DNA from: Candidatus Desantisbacteria bacterium CG1_02_49_89
GTDB lineage: Bacteria; Desantisbacteria; UBA1551
Length of the DNA: 12,761 nucleotides
Assembly (NCBI GenBank): GCA_001871075.1
Contig: MNUP01000041.1
Location: 1-12,761 of the forward strand
Direction: 5' to 3'
Position 1 is the first letter of the stretch. Each line of letters begins with the position of its first letter. The position numbers were made by a program, and so were the translations under genes. Shown here piece by piece: positions 1 to 6,458 of this stretch. The notes under the pieces are model-generated. The model had not been told where the DNA came from. It did no database searches and saw nothing but the letters and a program-made list of their open reading frames with translations.

Positions 1-279
1 TTTTATATCGCTTCACTCGGGGAAATTGCTTTTACGGAAGCTTTCAAGGTCGCTGACCGCCTGCGCAGGAGCGGTTTCAGAATCCTGTCATCCGGTTCAA
101 CAAAAAGCCTGAAAAGCCAGATGAGGGAGGCGGACAGGTTAAAAGCAAAATATACCCTGATACTGGGCGGGGATGAGCTTGCAAAGGGAATAATTATGCT
201 CAGGGATATGAGATCCAGCACCCAGAAGGAAATACCGCTTGCAGATCTAGAAGATGAGCTCAAAAAATCGATATCTTAA
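1..279 (+). CDS. hisS: Histidyl-tRNA synthetase, C-terminal part (5' end outside window)
   Basis: This frame is open from the first base and ends at TAA 277-279, giving 92 residues of a C-terminus. It matches the anticodon-binding domain of class IIa histidyl-tRNA synthetase, which charges tRNA-His in the cytoplasm. Visible family features are a start like YIASLGE, the helix ADRLRRSGF, the stretch SLKSQMREADRLKAKY, then LILGGDELAKG, and a final strand with LRDM..STQ before the last helix. These correspond to the usual order of a Rossmann-like alpha/beta anticodon domain. The catalytic core and motifs 1-3 lie upstream of the window. The gene is cut only by the window edge and shows no frameshift. 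It is followed by a palindromic intergenic repeat, so it is probably the last gene of its unit. The family assignment is from motif memory and is fairly firm. Confidence 0.88.
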   Translation, partial: FYIASLGEIAFTEAFKVADRLRRSGFRILSSGSTKSLKSQMREADRLKAKYTLILGGDELAKGIIMLRDMRSSTQKEIPLADLEDELKKSIS

Positions 280-303
280 GAAATTACATAATTTATTAAA
301 TAT

Positions 304-381
304 TGTCATTGCGAGGAACGTAAGAGACGAAGCAATCTCGTATGGGATTGCCGCGCCCTTCGGGTCCAACGGACAATGACA
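304..381. repeat. Intergenic palindrome-bounded repeat (MITE/REP-like)
   Basis: A roughly 78-nt element bounded by inverted 8-mers, TGTCATTG at 304-311 and CAATGACA at 374-381. Inside it carries AAGCAATCTCG followed by GGGATTGCC and a small CCCTTCGGG hairpin. Elements beginning TGTCATTGCGAGG with AAGCAATCTC are common dispersed intergenic repeats in many uncultured bacteria (general knowledge). Only one copy is in this window. It fills most of the gap between hisS and the next gene. Confidence 0.6.
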
Positions 382-397
382 CGCGGGTAAAAAATTA

Positions 398-1870
398 ATG
401 ATAAAATTGGAAAATAAAAATTTGATATTAGCTATTACCTGTTTGCTGTCAATAGCATGCTTGCCGGTTGCTGCGTTTTGCGAACAGGCGCCTGAAGAGA
501 TATGGTCAAAGAGATATGACAGGGCGGGCGAGGACAGGGCGAAAAGGCTGTGCGTAGACAGGGACGGCAACATATATGTTGCTGGATATTCAAACAACGG
601 TTCAAATAATGACCTGACGATCATCAAATACAGCCCGAACGGCATACCAATTTGGGTCAGGAACATTGACAAGGGCGGAGTTGATGAGGGCCATGATATC
701 ATTCTGGACGATCTGGGTTATATCTATGTGGCAGGTTGCACGAAGGGAGCAAACCTTGATGGTTTTATCGTAAAGATGGATTCAAATGGAGATACGGTCT
801 GGGAAAGGTCTCACGACGTTTCGGGGAGCAAGTTATATAGTTTAACTTCTGACAATACCGGGAATATATTCGTATGCGGCTATTCCGACGCAGGGGGCGC
901 GAGCAAGAATTTTTTTGCGGCTAAATGCAATGTTTCTGGTGAGACATTCCTCTGGACATATACATATGACAGCGGTAACAATGATGAGGCAAAAGCTATC
1001 GCCGTTGCGCCAGACGGCTCCTCTTACGTGACCGGGGTTGCCAATGACAATAATATATTTACGGTTAAACTTGATTCCTTTGGAAACACAGCCTGGACCG
1101 CGGCGGTCGCAGGCAGTAGCTCAAATGTAGCCGGCAACGATATATCTCTAACTTCGGACGGTAGTATATTGGTAGCCGGTACATCTAATACCGGATTTAC
1201 AGATAACTGCATACTGATTAATTACCGTTCTGACAGCTCCGTGGCATGGACCCAGACTATTGATAAGGGAGGGATAGACCGCGGTTTCAGCGTCATGGTG
1301 GACCAAAGCGGTTATATATATATCGGGGCGGAATCCTATAACACTGCAAATTTTGATTTTGACTGGCTTATAGCAAAATTTACTTCAGACGGTAGTCCGC
1401 TCTGGACGAGGTATTATGACAGTGGCGACACGGACAGGGAGCCTGACCTTAAAACGGACGCCAGCGGTTATGTTTACCTTACCGGTTATTCTCATAATGG
1501 CGCGAATAATGATTTCCTGACGATTAAATATACAACAGTACCCGGGATACTGCCGCCCCAGAGCACGGGCGAGGTAAGGATAGGTTCAACGGGAAAACAG
1601 GGGATAGTTTATCCTCTCCAGGGTGATAAGGCGATAATAGCGGTAAAACCGGCAACCGCCGGGAGAATAGTGGTGAAGATATATACTGTTACGGGGAATT
1701 ATGTCACCGATAATGTTTTTGACGTGCTTGACCCGCTGGACAGTTCAAAGAACTACTGGCTGTGGGATTGTTACAACAGTCAGGGAAGCCCGGTTGTTTC
1801 AGGGACATACATTGTTTACGTTGAAGGCCCGGGCATAAGGGTTTCGAAGAAAGTGATAATAATACGCTGA
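398..1870 (+). CDS. Secreted seven-repeat beta-propeller protein with FlgD-like C-terminal domain
   Basis: 490 residues. Residues 1-28 form a signal peptide: a charged MIKLENKN start, a hydrophobic run and AAFC before the mature protein. Residues about 35-380 contain seven repeats of about 45-50 residues. Each has the pattern W..xxYD.GG.D...., then D..G.IYVAGYS, then D..I.KY...G...W, typical of SBBP-type beta-propeller repeats. Seven repeats fit one closed seven-bladed propeller. Residues about 391-490 look like a FlgD-type Ig domain (VKIYTVTGNYV, WDCYNSQGSPVVSGTYIVYV, KKVIIIR), used by many uncultured diderm bacteria as a C-terminal module of secreted or surface proteins. The Shine-Dalgarno is weak (GGGTAA around 385), so the start is chosen by the signal peptide. 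A PorV-like gene follows immediately. Role inferred: exported surface or outer-membrane-associated protein. The substrate or ligand cannot be told. Confidence 0.75.
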   Translation: MIKLENKNLILAITCLLSIACLPVAAFCEQAPEEIWSKRYDRAGEDRAKRLCVDRDGNIYVAGYSNNGSNNDLTIIKYSPNGIPIWVRNIDKGGVDEGHDIILDDLGYIYVAGCTKGANLDGFIVKMDSNGDTVWERSHDVSGSKLYSLTSDNTGNIFVCGYSDAGGASKNFFAAKCNVSGETFLWTYTYDSGNNDEAKAIAVAPDGSSYVTGVANDNNIFTVKLDSFGNTAWTAAVAGSSSNVAGNDISLTSDGSILVAGTSNTGFTDNCILINYRSDSSVAWTQTIDKGGIDRGFSVMVDQSGYIYIGAESYNTANFDFDWLIAKFTSDGSPLWTRYYDSGDTDREPDLKTDASGYVYLTGYSHNGANNDFLTIKYTTVPGILPPQSTGEVRIGSTGKQGIVYPLQGDKAIIAVKPATAGRIVVKIYTVTGNYVTDNVFDVLDPLDSSKNYWLWDCYNSQGSPVVSGTYIVYVEGPGIRVSKKVIIIR

Positions 1871-1871
1871 A

Positions 1872-1906
1872 AACGTGTCAGCGTGTCAGCGTATCAACGT
1901 GTCAGA
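1872..1906. repeat. CGTGTCAG tandem word array between cargo gene and PorV-like gene
   Basis: Three to four degenerate copies of a CGTGTCAG/CGTATCA word with 8-9 nt spacing fill the gap between the propeller gene and the PorV-like gene. The same word reappears at 9304-9358, which is also a gap between a FlgD-tailed gene and a PorV-like gene. Confidence 0.7.
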
Positions 1907-1915
1907 GTAAAAGCA

Positions 1916-2839
1916 ATGAATAAAAACATAAAGATTTATTTAATTCTTGGGATTTTAACTTGTAACTTGTCACTTGTTACTTGTCACTGTTACGGCTGGG
2001 GCGGGGGAGTGACGGCAGGCGCGGGTCTTGAGTTCGAATACCTTGCGGGCGCGCGCACCGGAGCGATGGGCGAGATAGGCAGCGCTCTGGAAAATGACAT
2101 ATCGCTCCTGCCGTATAATCCGGCGGGGCTCGCGAATCTTACGGAGTCCCAGGTCGGTTTTGACTATATGCTGGGTTTCGGGGATCTGAGCTTCTGCAGG
2201 TTTGTTTACAACCTGCCGACTGACATCGGAAGTTTCGCGGTTTCTCTTTCTTCTTTCGACGCGGGCAGCGCGGAGCTGAATTTCGCTGACGGAACGGTGA
2301 GGGTCATCAAAGCCCAGACCGACGTCGTATTCACGTTTTCGTACGCGAAGGAGTTTTTTAAGGGCATACCTATCGGTTTCAGCGGCAAGGTGATCTCTTC
2401 ATCTCTTGCGGAAAGGTCAGCGGTCCAGGCGTTCGCGATAGACGCCGGCGGGCTTTTCAGGGTCCCGGTCGAAGGCCTCAGGGTCGGGGTCTGCCTGCAG
2501 AATATGGGCGGCGGGCTGAACTACCTTACTCAGGCCGAACCGCTCCCAGCCACGCTCAGGGCGGGCCTTTCGTATGAACTGCTTGAATTCGGGATGATAG
2601 GCGGGCTTGAGTTCAAATGGCTGCTGAACGAAGGCAAGATCATACCAAGCCTCGGGGGCGAATACAAGTTCAGCGAGAACCTCGCGTTCAGGTTCGGCTA
2701 CATATTCGGGAACACAGAGGGTATGACATTCGGCCTGGGTTTTAACATCAAGCGCTATACTTTTGATTACGCGATAAGCCTTGTGAAGGATATAGCGCCG
2801 TTCGGCAACCAGCGCCTTGGTTTTAAAATGCAGTTGTAA
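1916..2839 (+). CDS. PorV/PorQ-family (UPF0164-like) outer-membrane beta-barrel protein
   Basis: 307 residues from ATG 1916. A GTG at 1883 is in frame but would place 11 non-hydrophobic residues, encoded by the repeat array, ahead of the signal peptide, so ATG 1916 is preferred. Residues 1-26 are a signal peptide (MNKNIKIYLILGILTCNLSL...). The mature N-terminus contains the family signature GARTGAMGEIGSA..ND...YNPAGLANL. After it come alternating amphipathic strands with many Gly and aromatic residues, such as LGFGDLSFCRFVYNLP, and a final strand ending in RLGFKMQL with the usual hydrophobic C-terminal residue. Known PorV proteins are outer-membrane barrels acting as shuttles in type IX secretion. 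Many homologues outside Bacteroidota are uncharacterised. It follows a secreted FlgD-tailed protein, an order repeated at 6459-10421. Much of the signal peptide is encoded by a heptamer DNA repeat (1957-1984). Confidence 0.75.
   Translation: MNKNIKIYLILGILTCNLSLVTCHCYGWGGGVTAGAGLEFEYLAGARTGAMGEIGSALENDISLLPYNPAGLANLTESQVGFDYMLGFGDLSFCRFVYNLPTDIGSFAVSLSSFDAGSAELNFADGTVRVIKAQTDVVFTFSYAKEFFKGIPIGFSGKVISSSLAERSAVQAFAIDAGGLFRVPVEGLRVGVCLQNMGGGLNYLTQAEPLPATLRAGLSYELLEFGMIGGLEFKWLLNEGKIIPSLGGEYKFSENLAFRFGYIFGNTEGMTFGLGFNIKRYTFDYAISLVKDIAPFGNQRLGFKMQL
1957..1984 (+). repeat. Heptamer array NACTTGT x4 inside a signal-peptide coding region
   Basis: Four exact 7-nt units (AACTTGT twice, then CACTTGT and TACTTGT) sit inside the PorV-like gene and encode residues such as LTCNLSLVTC. 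The run TTTTAAC just before and CACTGTTAC just after extend the same rhythm. Because 7 is not a multiple of 3, gain or loss of one unit would shift the reading frame. Confidence 0.85.
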
Positions 2840-2843
2840 ATAA

Positions 2844-3104
2844 TCACCACGGAAGCACGGAAAAATAATTCAGCCACGGATTCTTTGCTCCGCAACATTC
2901 TTTGTGGGCTGCGTCGATAAACGACGAATTTCACGGATTTTAAACTGTGTAAACTTTATAAACTCTGTAAACTATATAAACTGCATATATAACCACGGGT
3001 GAACACAGGTTGACGCAAGTTAACACTGTTTAGAATAAGAATCCTTGCTTTTGATTCATAACTCATAATTTTTTACTAATGACTAATGACAAATGACAAA
3101 TGAC
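2844..3104. repeat. Repeat mosaic filling the intergenic gap
   Basis: No gene is seen between 2840 and 3123; the gap holds a series of distinct short-period repeats. At 2844-2861 is a CCACGGAAGCACGG word. At 2873-2940 are CCACGGATT and TCACGGATT words around a less ordered stretch. At 2941-2985 are five 9-nt units beginning TAAACT. At 2991-3070 is a composite element that recurs at 10426-10509. At 3075-3104 are four 7-nt units, ACTAATG twice then ACAAATG twice. No promoter with both boxes is convincing here. Confidence 0.75.
2991..3070 (+). repeat. Composite dispersed repeat, copy 1
   Basis: It starts AACCACGGGTGAACACAGG, continues with GTTAACAC, then ATCCTTGCTTTTGATTCATA and ends ACTCATAATT. 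The same order of blocks is found at 10426-10509. The second half recurs alone or inverted around 4771-4854, 5028-5060 and 5127-5160. It lies just upstream of a start codon, as does copy 2. Confidence 0.75.
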
Positions 3105-3123
3105 TGTATTTAAAGGAGGGCAA

Positions 3124-3858
3124 ATGTCGGAGTTCAGGCTGGGTATGCAGAGTTACACGTTCAGGAATTTCAAGACCCTGGACGAGGCGATCGGGCTTAC
3201 AAAGAAGGCGGGGCTTTCTTACATGGAGTTGTTTTCAGGCCACCTGTCATGCGACGCGGACGACGCGACCGTGCAGGCAGGCCTTGACAAGCTGAAGGCG
3301 GCGGGAATAACGCCTGATTCATACGGGGTGCACGGTTTTTCAAAGGACGAAGCCGCCAACAGGAGAGCGCTTGGATTCGCAAAGAAGGCCGGCATTAAAG
3401 CGCTTAGCGCGGACATAGAGCCGGACGCGCTGGATATGGCGGAGAACCTGAGCAAGGAATACAACGTAAGGCTCGCGATACATAACCACGGGATAAACCA
3501 CAGGTACGGGACCGTAAAACAGCTGAAGGAGCTGTTCGGGAAGACCGGGGCGAATATAGGATTGTGCCTTGATACCGCGTGGATGCTGCAGACCAAAACA
3601 GACCCGGTGAAAGCGGCGAAGATCTTCGGCGAACGCCTTTACGGAGTGCATCTGAAGGATTTTGTTTTCGCGGCTGACAGCTCACCGAAAGACGTAGTGC
3701 TGGGCGAGGGCGGGTTGAAACTGGAGCAGCTCTTCCAGGCTCTTGATTCAATGAACTTCAGCGGGTATCTTTCGATAGAATACGAGGGTGAGCCGGATGA
3801 CCCGCTTCCCGCGGTTTTAAGGTCCGTCGCGAAAATTAAGAAGGTCCTGGGCGACTGA
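3124..3858 (+). CDS. Sugar phosphate isomerase/epimerase (xylose isomerase-like TIM barrel)
   Basis: 244 residues from ATG 3124, chosen because AAGGAGGG at 3113-3120 is a strong Shine-Dalgarno for it; an upstream in-frame ATG at 3100 lies in a repeat array. The protein fits the AP-endonuclease-2/xylose-isomerase-like superfamily of metal-dependent TIM barrels, soluble enzymes acting on sugars or inositols. Visible elements are LGMQSYTFR on strand 1, a likely ligand E35 in GLSYMELFSGH, H70 in YGVHGF, IHNHG (H120, H122), the strand GLCLDTAW with D150, GVHLKD with H176, and LSIEYEGEP with E219. The Asp, His and Glu at the ends of the last strands are the usual divalent-metal ligands, so the site looks intact. 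Length is typical. The exact substrate cannot be read from sequence. A second probable TIM-barrel gene follows after a repeat-filled gap of 118 nt. Confidence 0.8.
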   Translation: MSEFRLGMQSYTFRNFKTLDEAIGLTKKAGLSYMELFSGHLSCDADDATVQAGLDKLKAAGITPDSYGVHGFSKDEAANRRALGFAKKAGIKALSADIEPDALDMAENLSKEYNVRLAIHNHGINHRYGTVKQLKELFGKTGANIGLCLDTAWMLQTKTDPVKAAKIFGERLYGVHLKDFVFAADSSPKDVVLGEGGLKLEQLFQALDSMNFSGYLSIEYEGEPDDPLPAVLRSVAKIKKVLGD

Positions 3859-3884
3859 GTAGCTGCAAAGGTTGCTTTGCTATA
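3859..3884. repeat. Palindromic post-stop repeat (GCAAAG/CTTTGC hairpin)
   Basis: Directly after the TGA stop, GTAGCTGCAAAG, a GTTG loop and CTTTGCTATA form a hairpin with a GCAAAG/CTTTGC stem. The frame resembles GTAGCGGCAGGGCTTGCCC after the stop at 9275: both begin GTAGC, both have TTG in the loop and both end GCTAT. It is a candidate REP-like element or a weak transcription end. No T-run follows. Confidence 0.5.
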
Positions 3885-3960
3885 GGTTAAAAAGGTTAAA
3901 GGTGTTAAAAGTTAAAAAGGTTGAAAACTCAATCTGTGAAAATCCGTGTTAATCCGTGGT
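3885..3960. repeat. GGTTAAAA array followed by AATCCGTG array
   Basis: At 3885-3928 is a degenerate 7-10 nt word GGTTAAAA repeated about five times. It is the reverse complement of the TTTTAAC word that occurs in the PorV-like signal peptides at 1953-1959 and 9431-9447. At 3931-3960 are three 10-nt units, AATCTGTGAA, AATCCGTGTT and AATCCGTGGT. The Shine-Dalgarno of the next gene begins four bases later. Confidence 0.75.
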
Positions 3961-3976
3961 TACAGGAGGTTTTGTT

Positions 3977-4777
3977 GTGGAAAATGTAAAGCTGGGGAAT
4001 CTTGAGGTCAGCAGGTTTATACTCGGCGCGAATCCGTTCTGCGGTTTCTCGCACCATTCGATCGAAAAAGACTGGGAGATGCGCAAATATTTCACGGTTG
4101 ACAGGATAAAGCAGCTCCTTCGCCAGGCCGAATCACTGGGCGTGAATTCGCTTATAGCCAGGGTGGATTTCCATATCATGCGCATGCTTCTTGAATACTA
4201 CGGCGAGGGAGGGAAGATCCAGTGGATCGCGCAGGTATGTTCGGATGTTGCCGGAAATATAAAGTCCGGGATCGAAGCCGCTATTAATTACGGCGCGAAA
4301 GCCTGTTTCATTCACGGTGGGCACATGGATTATATGGTCTCGCAGTCCAAGGCTGACATTGTAGGCCCGGTCCTTCAGATCGCGAAAGACAAAGGTATCC
4401 CGGTCGGCGTTGCCGGGCACAACCCGGAAGTTTTCAAGTGGGCTTTAGAAAACCTTAAACTTGATTTTTACATGTGTTCCCACTACGACCCGATACCGCG
4501 CGAGGACAATCCCCAGCACAGGTTCGGGGCTAAAGAGGAATTCAAGGAAGAGCAGAGGCAGGCAATGGCAAAGGTCATAAAGGGCCTTCCCGCACCGGTA
4601 ATACACTACAAGATATTGGCAGGCGGAAGGAATGACCCCCGTGAGGCGTATGAGTTCACGGCGGGCATAATGCGCCCGGGGGACGCGGTGTGCGTGGGAA
4701 TTTACCCGCCGGACAAAAAGGATATGATGAAGGAGAACATAGAACTCTTAGAGAGCAGCTTGAAAAAACAATTATGA
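3977..4777 (+). CDS. Unrecognised protein, probably a TIM-barrel (aldo/keto-reductase-like start)
   Basis: 266 residues from GTG 3977, preferred over the in-frame GTG at 3956 because AGGAGG at 3964-3969 is well placed (7 nt) for it. I do not recognise a named family. The start LGNLEVSRFILGANPFCGFSH resembles the first strand of aldo/keto-reductase-like barrels (SRLxLGxNPF). After it helices and strands alternate: SLGVNSLIAR, KIQWIAQVCSD, YGAKACFIHGGH, GIPVGVAGHNPEV, LDFYMCSHYDP, VIHYKILAGGR and VCVGIYPPDK, a plausible eight-stranded barrel. Polar residues at strand ends (H in FIHGGH, GHNPE, SHYDP, K in YKILAGG) could form an active site. No NADPH-reductase tetrad is assured. No signal peptide or membrane segment is seen, so it is probably cytoplasmic. 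Its neighbour is a xylose-isomerase-like protein, which suggests a shared sugar-related role (inference only). The TGA stop lies inside a repeat. Confidence 0.6.
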   Translation: MENVKLGNLEVSRFILGANPFCGFSHHSIEKDWEMRKYFTVDRIKQLLRQAESLGVNSLIARVDFHIMRMLLEYYGEGGKIQWIAQVCSDVAGNIKSGIEAAINYGAKACFIHGGHMDYMVSQSKADIVGPVLQIAKDKGIPVGVAGHNPEVFKWALENLKLDFYMCSHYDPIPREDNPQHRFGAKEEFKEEQRQAMAKVIKGLPAPVIHYKILAGGRNDPREAYEFTAGIMRPGDAVCVGIYPPDKKDMMKENIELLESSLKKQL

Positions 4778-4854
4778 ATTATGAATGATGAATTATGAAT
4801 TAAAAGCAAGGATTTTATTTAAAGTTTTTGATTCATAACTCATAACTCATAATT
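4771..4854. repeat. Long imperfect inverted repeat of ATTATGAA / TTCATAAC words
   Basis: The left arm at 4771-4804 is an array of AATTATGA words followed by AAAAGCAAGGAT. The right arm at 4824-4854 is TTTTTGATTCATAACTC with further CATAACTC units. The arms are near-complementary over about 29 nt, with a few mismatches, around a 20-nt AT-rich spacer, so a hairpin is possible. The left arm overlaps the last codons and stop of the preceding gene, and the right arm ends about 7 nt before the Shine-Dalgarno of the next. Confidence 0.75.
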
Positions 4855-4875
4855 AATTTTGAAAGGGAGGGTGTT

Positions 4876-5025
4876 ATGACAGAGGGAAGATGCATGAAGT
4901 GCAAGAAGCAGGTGGAAATGAAGGACGGGAAAGAGATCGAGATGAAAGGCGGCAGGAGAGCGATGCAGGGTTGCTGCCCGACCTGCGGGACAAAGGTTTT
5001 CAGGATCCTCGGTAAGAAGAAATAA
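4876..5025 (+). CDS. Small zinc-ribbon protein, DUF5679-like
   Basis: 49 residues, ATG 4876 to TAA 5023-5025, with AAGGGAGG at 4863-4870 as a strong Shine-Dalgarno. Two CxxC pairs are visible: CMKC (C6, C9) near the start and CPTC (C34, C37) near the end. They are separated by a basic-acidic segment with KGGRRAMQG, and KVFRILGKKK closes the chain. This order (short CxxC, K-x-G-R-x-A-x-x-G, C-P-x-C-G-T-K-x-F-R-I) is that of the DUF5679 family of small proteins in archaea and bacteria, whose function is unknown. Four cysteines fit one structural zinc site. It is too small to be an enzyme; a nucleic-acid- or protein-binding role is a guess. It stands alone between two repeat arrays, so I cannot infer an operon partner. 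Confidence 0.75.
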   Translation: MTEGRCMKCKKQVEMKDGKEIEMKGGRRAMQGCCPTCGTKVFRILGKKK

Positions 5026-5027
5026 TA

Positions 5028-5060
5028 GTTATGAATGATGAATTATGAATTATGAATGAA
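5028..5060 (-). repeat. ATGAATTATGAA word array (inverted orientation)
   Basis: An array of ATGAATGATG and AATTATGA words begins two bases after the TAA of the zinc-ribbon gene. It is the reverse-complement orientation of the array at 5127-5160 and repeats the layout at 4771-4854: inverted array after a stop, forward array before the next start. Confidence 0.7.
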
Positions 5061-5065
5061 GGAAT

Positions 5066-5111
5066 CAGGGCTAAAGCCCTGAGTTACCCCGAAGGGATCC
5101 CTTTGGGACAA
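5066..5111. repeat. Palindrome CAGGGC-TAAA-GCCCTG plus GGATCCCTTTGGGACAA word
   Basis: The stem CAGGGC (5066-5071) and GCCCTG (5076-5081) enclose a TAAA loop, a core like the CGCAGGC/GCCTGCG hairpin at 9372-9389 in reverse. Right after it, 5089-5111 carries a 23-nt word containing GGATCCCTTTGGGACAA. The same 23 nt with one mismatch occurs at 9448-9470 inside the second PorV-like gene. Confidence 0.75.
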
Positions 5112-5126
5112 TAAAATTCCATGCCG

Positions 5127-5160
5127 TTGATTCATAATTCATAACTCGTAACTCATAACT
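5127..5160 (+). repeat. TTCATAACTC word array (forward orientation)
   Basis: The array consists of GATTCATAATTC, then ATAACTCG and TAACTCATAACT units with about 7-8 nt rhythm. It ends about 8 nt before the ATG of the DUF362 gene, which has no clear Shine-Dalgarno. The same array precedes the genes starting at 3124, 4876 and 10523. Confidence 0.7.
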
Positions 5161-5168
5161 AAATACAA

Positions 5169-6332
5169 ATGGGGAAGGTAAAAGTAGCCATAGTGAGCTG
5201 CAAAAGCTATGGCTACAGGGAACTCAGGGAAGCGATCGCCAGATCCCTGGATCTGATAGGTGGGCTCGGAGCGGTAATGAGAAAAGGCGATAAAGTACTG
5301 CTCAAGCCCAACATGATGGCATCCAAACCCCCTGAAAAGGCCATAAACACGCATCCTGCTTTTGTAAGGGCGCTGTTTGAGCTTATCAGGGATTTTGGCG
5401 CGAAGCCCGTAATAGGCGAAAGCCCTGGCGGCGCGATATTCGGAACAAAAAGGGTCTGGAAGAATTCGGGAATGGAGGAGATGGCGAAGGAAGCCGGCGC
5501 TGAAATAGTAAGGCTGGAATCCAGCGGCATCGTCAAAGTAAAGCCCCCGTTCGGAAAGAAGCTTAAGGAATTCTACATTGCCAGGCCGGTGCTTGACGCG
5601 GATGTTGTGGTCAGCGTCCCGAAGTTCAAGGTCCACGGGACAATGCTGCTCACGGGCGCCATCAAGAATTTTCTTGGCACGATCCCGGGGATACATAAAA
5701 TAGATTTCCACAAGGCAGCTCCCAAGCCGGACGAGTTCGGGGATGTGCTTTCGGACATCCTTTCCGTTATCAAGCCGAAGCTCGCGGTAATGGACGCTGT
5801 CACCGGAATGGATGGTAATGGTCCGACTTTCGGCCGGGCAAGGGATGTCGGGTTTGTGATCGCCAGCCCGGACTGCGTGGCGCTGGACGCGGTTGCAGCC
5901 ACAATGATGGGCATAGAGCCGATGAAAGTCTATGCCACGAAACACGCGGCTCGCAAAGGCCTTGGGGTCGCTGACCTGGCTATGATTGACATAGAAGGGG
6001 TCCCGCTTTCCGAGGCGAAGATCCCTGACTGGAAACCGGATTTCATTTCAAACCGGACCGTTTCCAGGATCCCCAGGTTCCTCTTGAAACTCTACGGGTG
6101 GGGGTTCAGGGCTTACCCGCTCCTGAATGAGCGCAAGTGCAAAAAATGCGGTGAGTGCATTGAAGGATGTCCGACAGGCGCCAGGTTCCTGGACAACCAG
6201 GTGCCGAAAGTGGATTTCAAGAAATGCATACGCTGTTTACAATGTTTTGAAAAGTGCCGGAACAGGGCTGTAAGGCTTAAATTCAGTTACTTCGCAAAAC
6301 AATGGCTGAAGTCGCAGGCGGGCGGTATTTAA
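5169..6332 (+). CDS. DUF362 protein with two C-terminal 4Fe-4S ferredoxin motifs
   Basis: 387 residues. Residues about 1-310 fit the DUF362 domain: GDKVLLKPNMM near residue 45, NTHPAFVRAL, VIGESPGG, the strand VVSVPKFKVHGTMLLTGAIKNFLGTIPG, VMDAVTGMDGNGPTFG and SPDCVALDAVAATMMGI. The C-terminal part carries two complete 4Fe-4S binding motifs, C324-x2-C327-x2-C330-x3-C334-P and C353-x2-C356-x2-C359-x3-C363, the latter followed by Arg instead of Pro. DUF362 proteins with this ferredoxin tail are widespread in anaerobes. They are presumed cytoplasmic redox proteins of unknown partner, and some relatives are annotated as iron-sulfur binding only. There is no signal peptide. ATG 5169 has no good Shine-Dalgarno because a repeat array occupies the upstream region, yet the N-terminus MGKVKVAIVSCKSYG matches a first strand. 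It is flanked by repeats on both sides and seems monocistronic. Confidence 0.82.
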   Translation: MGKVKVAIVSCKSYGYRELREAIARSLDLIGGLGAVMRKGDKVLLKPNMMASKPPEKAINTHPAFVRALFELIRDFGAKPVIGESPGGAIFGTKRVWKNSGMEEMAKEAGAEIVRLESSGIVKVKPPFGKKLKEFYIARPVLDADVVVSVPKFKVHGTMLLTGAIKNFLGTIPGIHKIDFHKAAPKPDEFGDVLSDILSVIKPKLAVMDAVTGMDGNGPTFGRARDVGFVIASPDCVALDAVAATMMGIEPMKVYATKHAARKGLGVADLAMIDIEGVPLSEAKIPDWKPDFISNRTVSRIPRFLLKLYGWGFRAYPLLNERKCKKCGECIEGCPTGARFLDNQVPKVDFKKCIRCLQCFEKCRNRAVRLKFSYFAKQWLKSQAGGI

Positions 6333-6340
6333 ATGCAGTT

Positions 6341-6437
6341 GTTTGTCATTAGTCGTTTGTCATTAGTCTAACTCAGTGAACTCAGTGCATTCAGTGGCAA
6401 AAAGATTTCTCTGTGCCTCCGTGCCTCTGTGGTGATC
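6341..6437. repeat. Three adjacent word arrays upstream of the large secreted protein
   Basis: At 6341-6368 are two exact 14-nt units, GTTTGTCATTAGTC, the inverse of the ACTAATG/ACAAATG array at 3075-3104. At 6370-6396 are three 9-nt units, AACTCAGTG twice then CATTCAGTG. At 6399-6437 are CTCTGTGCC, TCCGTGCC and TCTGTGGTG, 8-nt rhythm, the reverse complement of the array at 10978-11008. Together they fill the gap after the DUF362 gene and supply the sequence just before the next start. Confidence 0.8.
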
Positions 6438-6458
6438 TTTAGTGTTTTTGGGAAAAAT

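Noticed and set aside
247-702. Minus-strand frame of 151 codons spanning the hisS end and the propeller gene start
   Set aside because: It crosses the intergenic palindromic repeat and runs antisense to two supported genes. Its composition is that of a shadow frame.
2941-3104. CRISPR array
   Set aside because: Units are 7-9 nt, without 20-40 nt repeats or unique spacers, and no cas gene is present.
3219-3751. Three overlapping minus-strand open frames of 103-125 codons
   Set aside because: All are antisense to the xylose-isomerase-like gene, overlap one another in different frames and lack ribosome binding sites.
5139-5945. Long open frame (268 codons) on the minus strand
   Set aside because: It lies wholly opposite the DUF362 gene, whose frame shows clear domain and 4Fe-4S motifs. 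Its predicted protein has no recognisable family pattern, and it is a shadow of the GC-rich coding strand.
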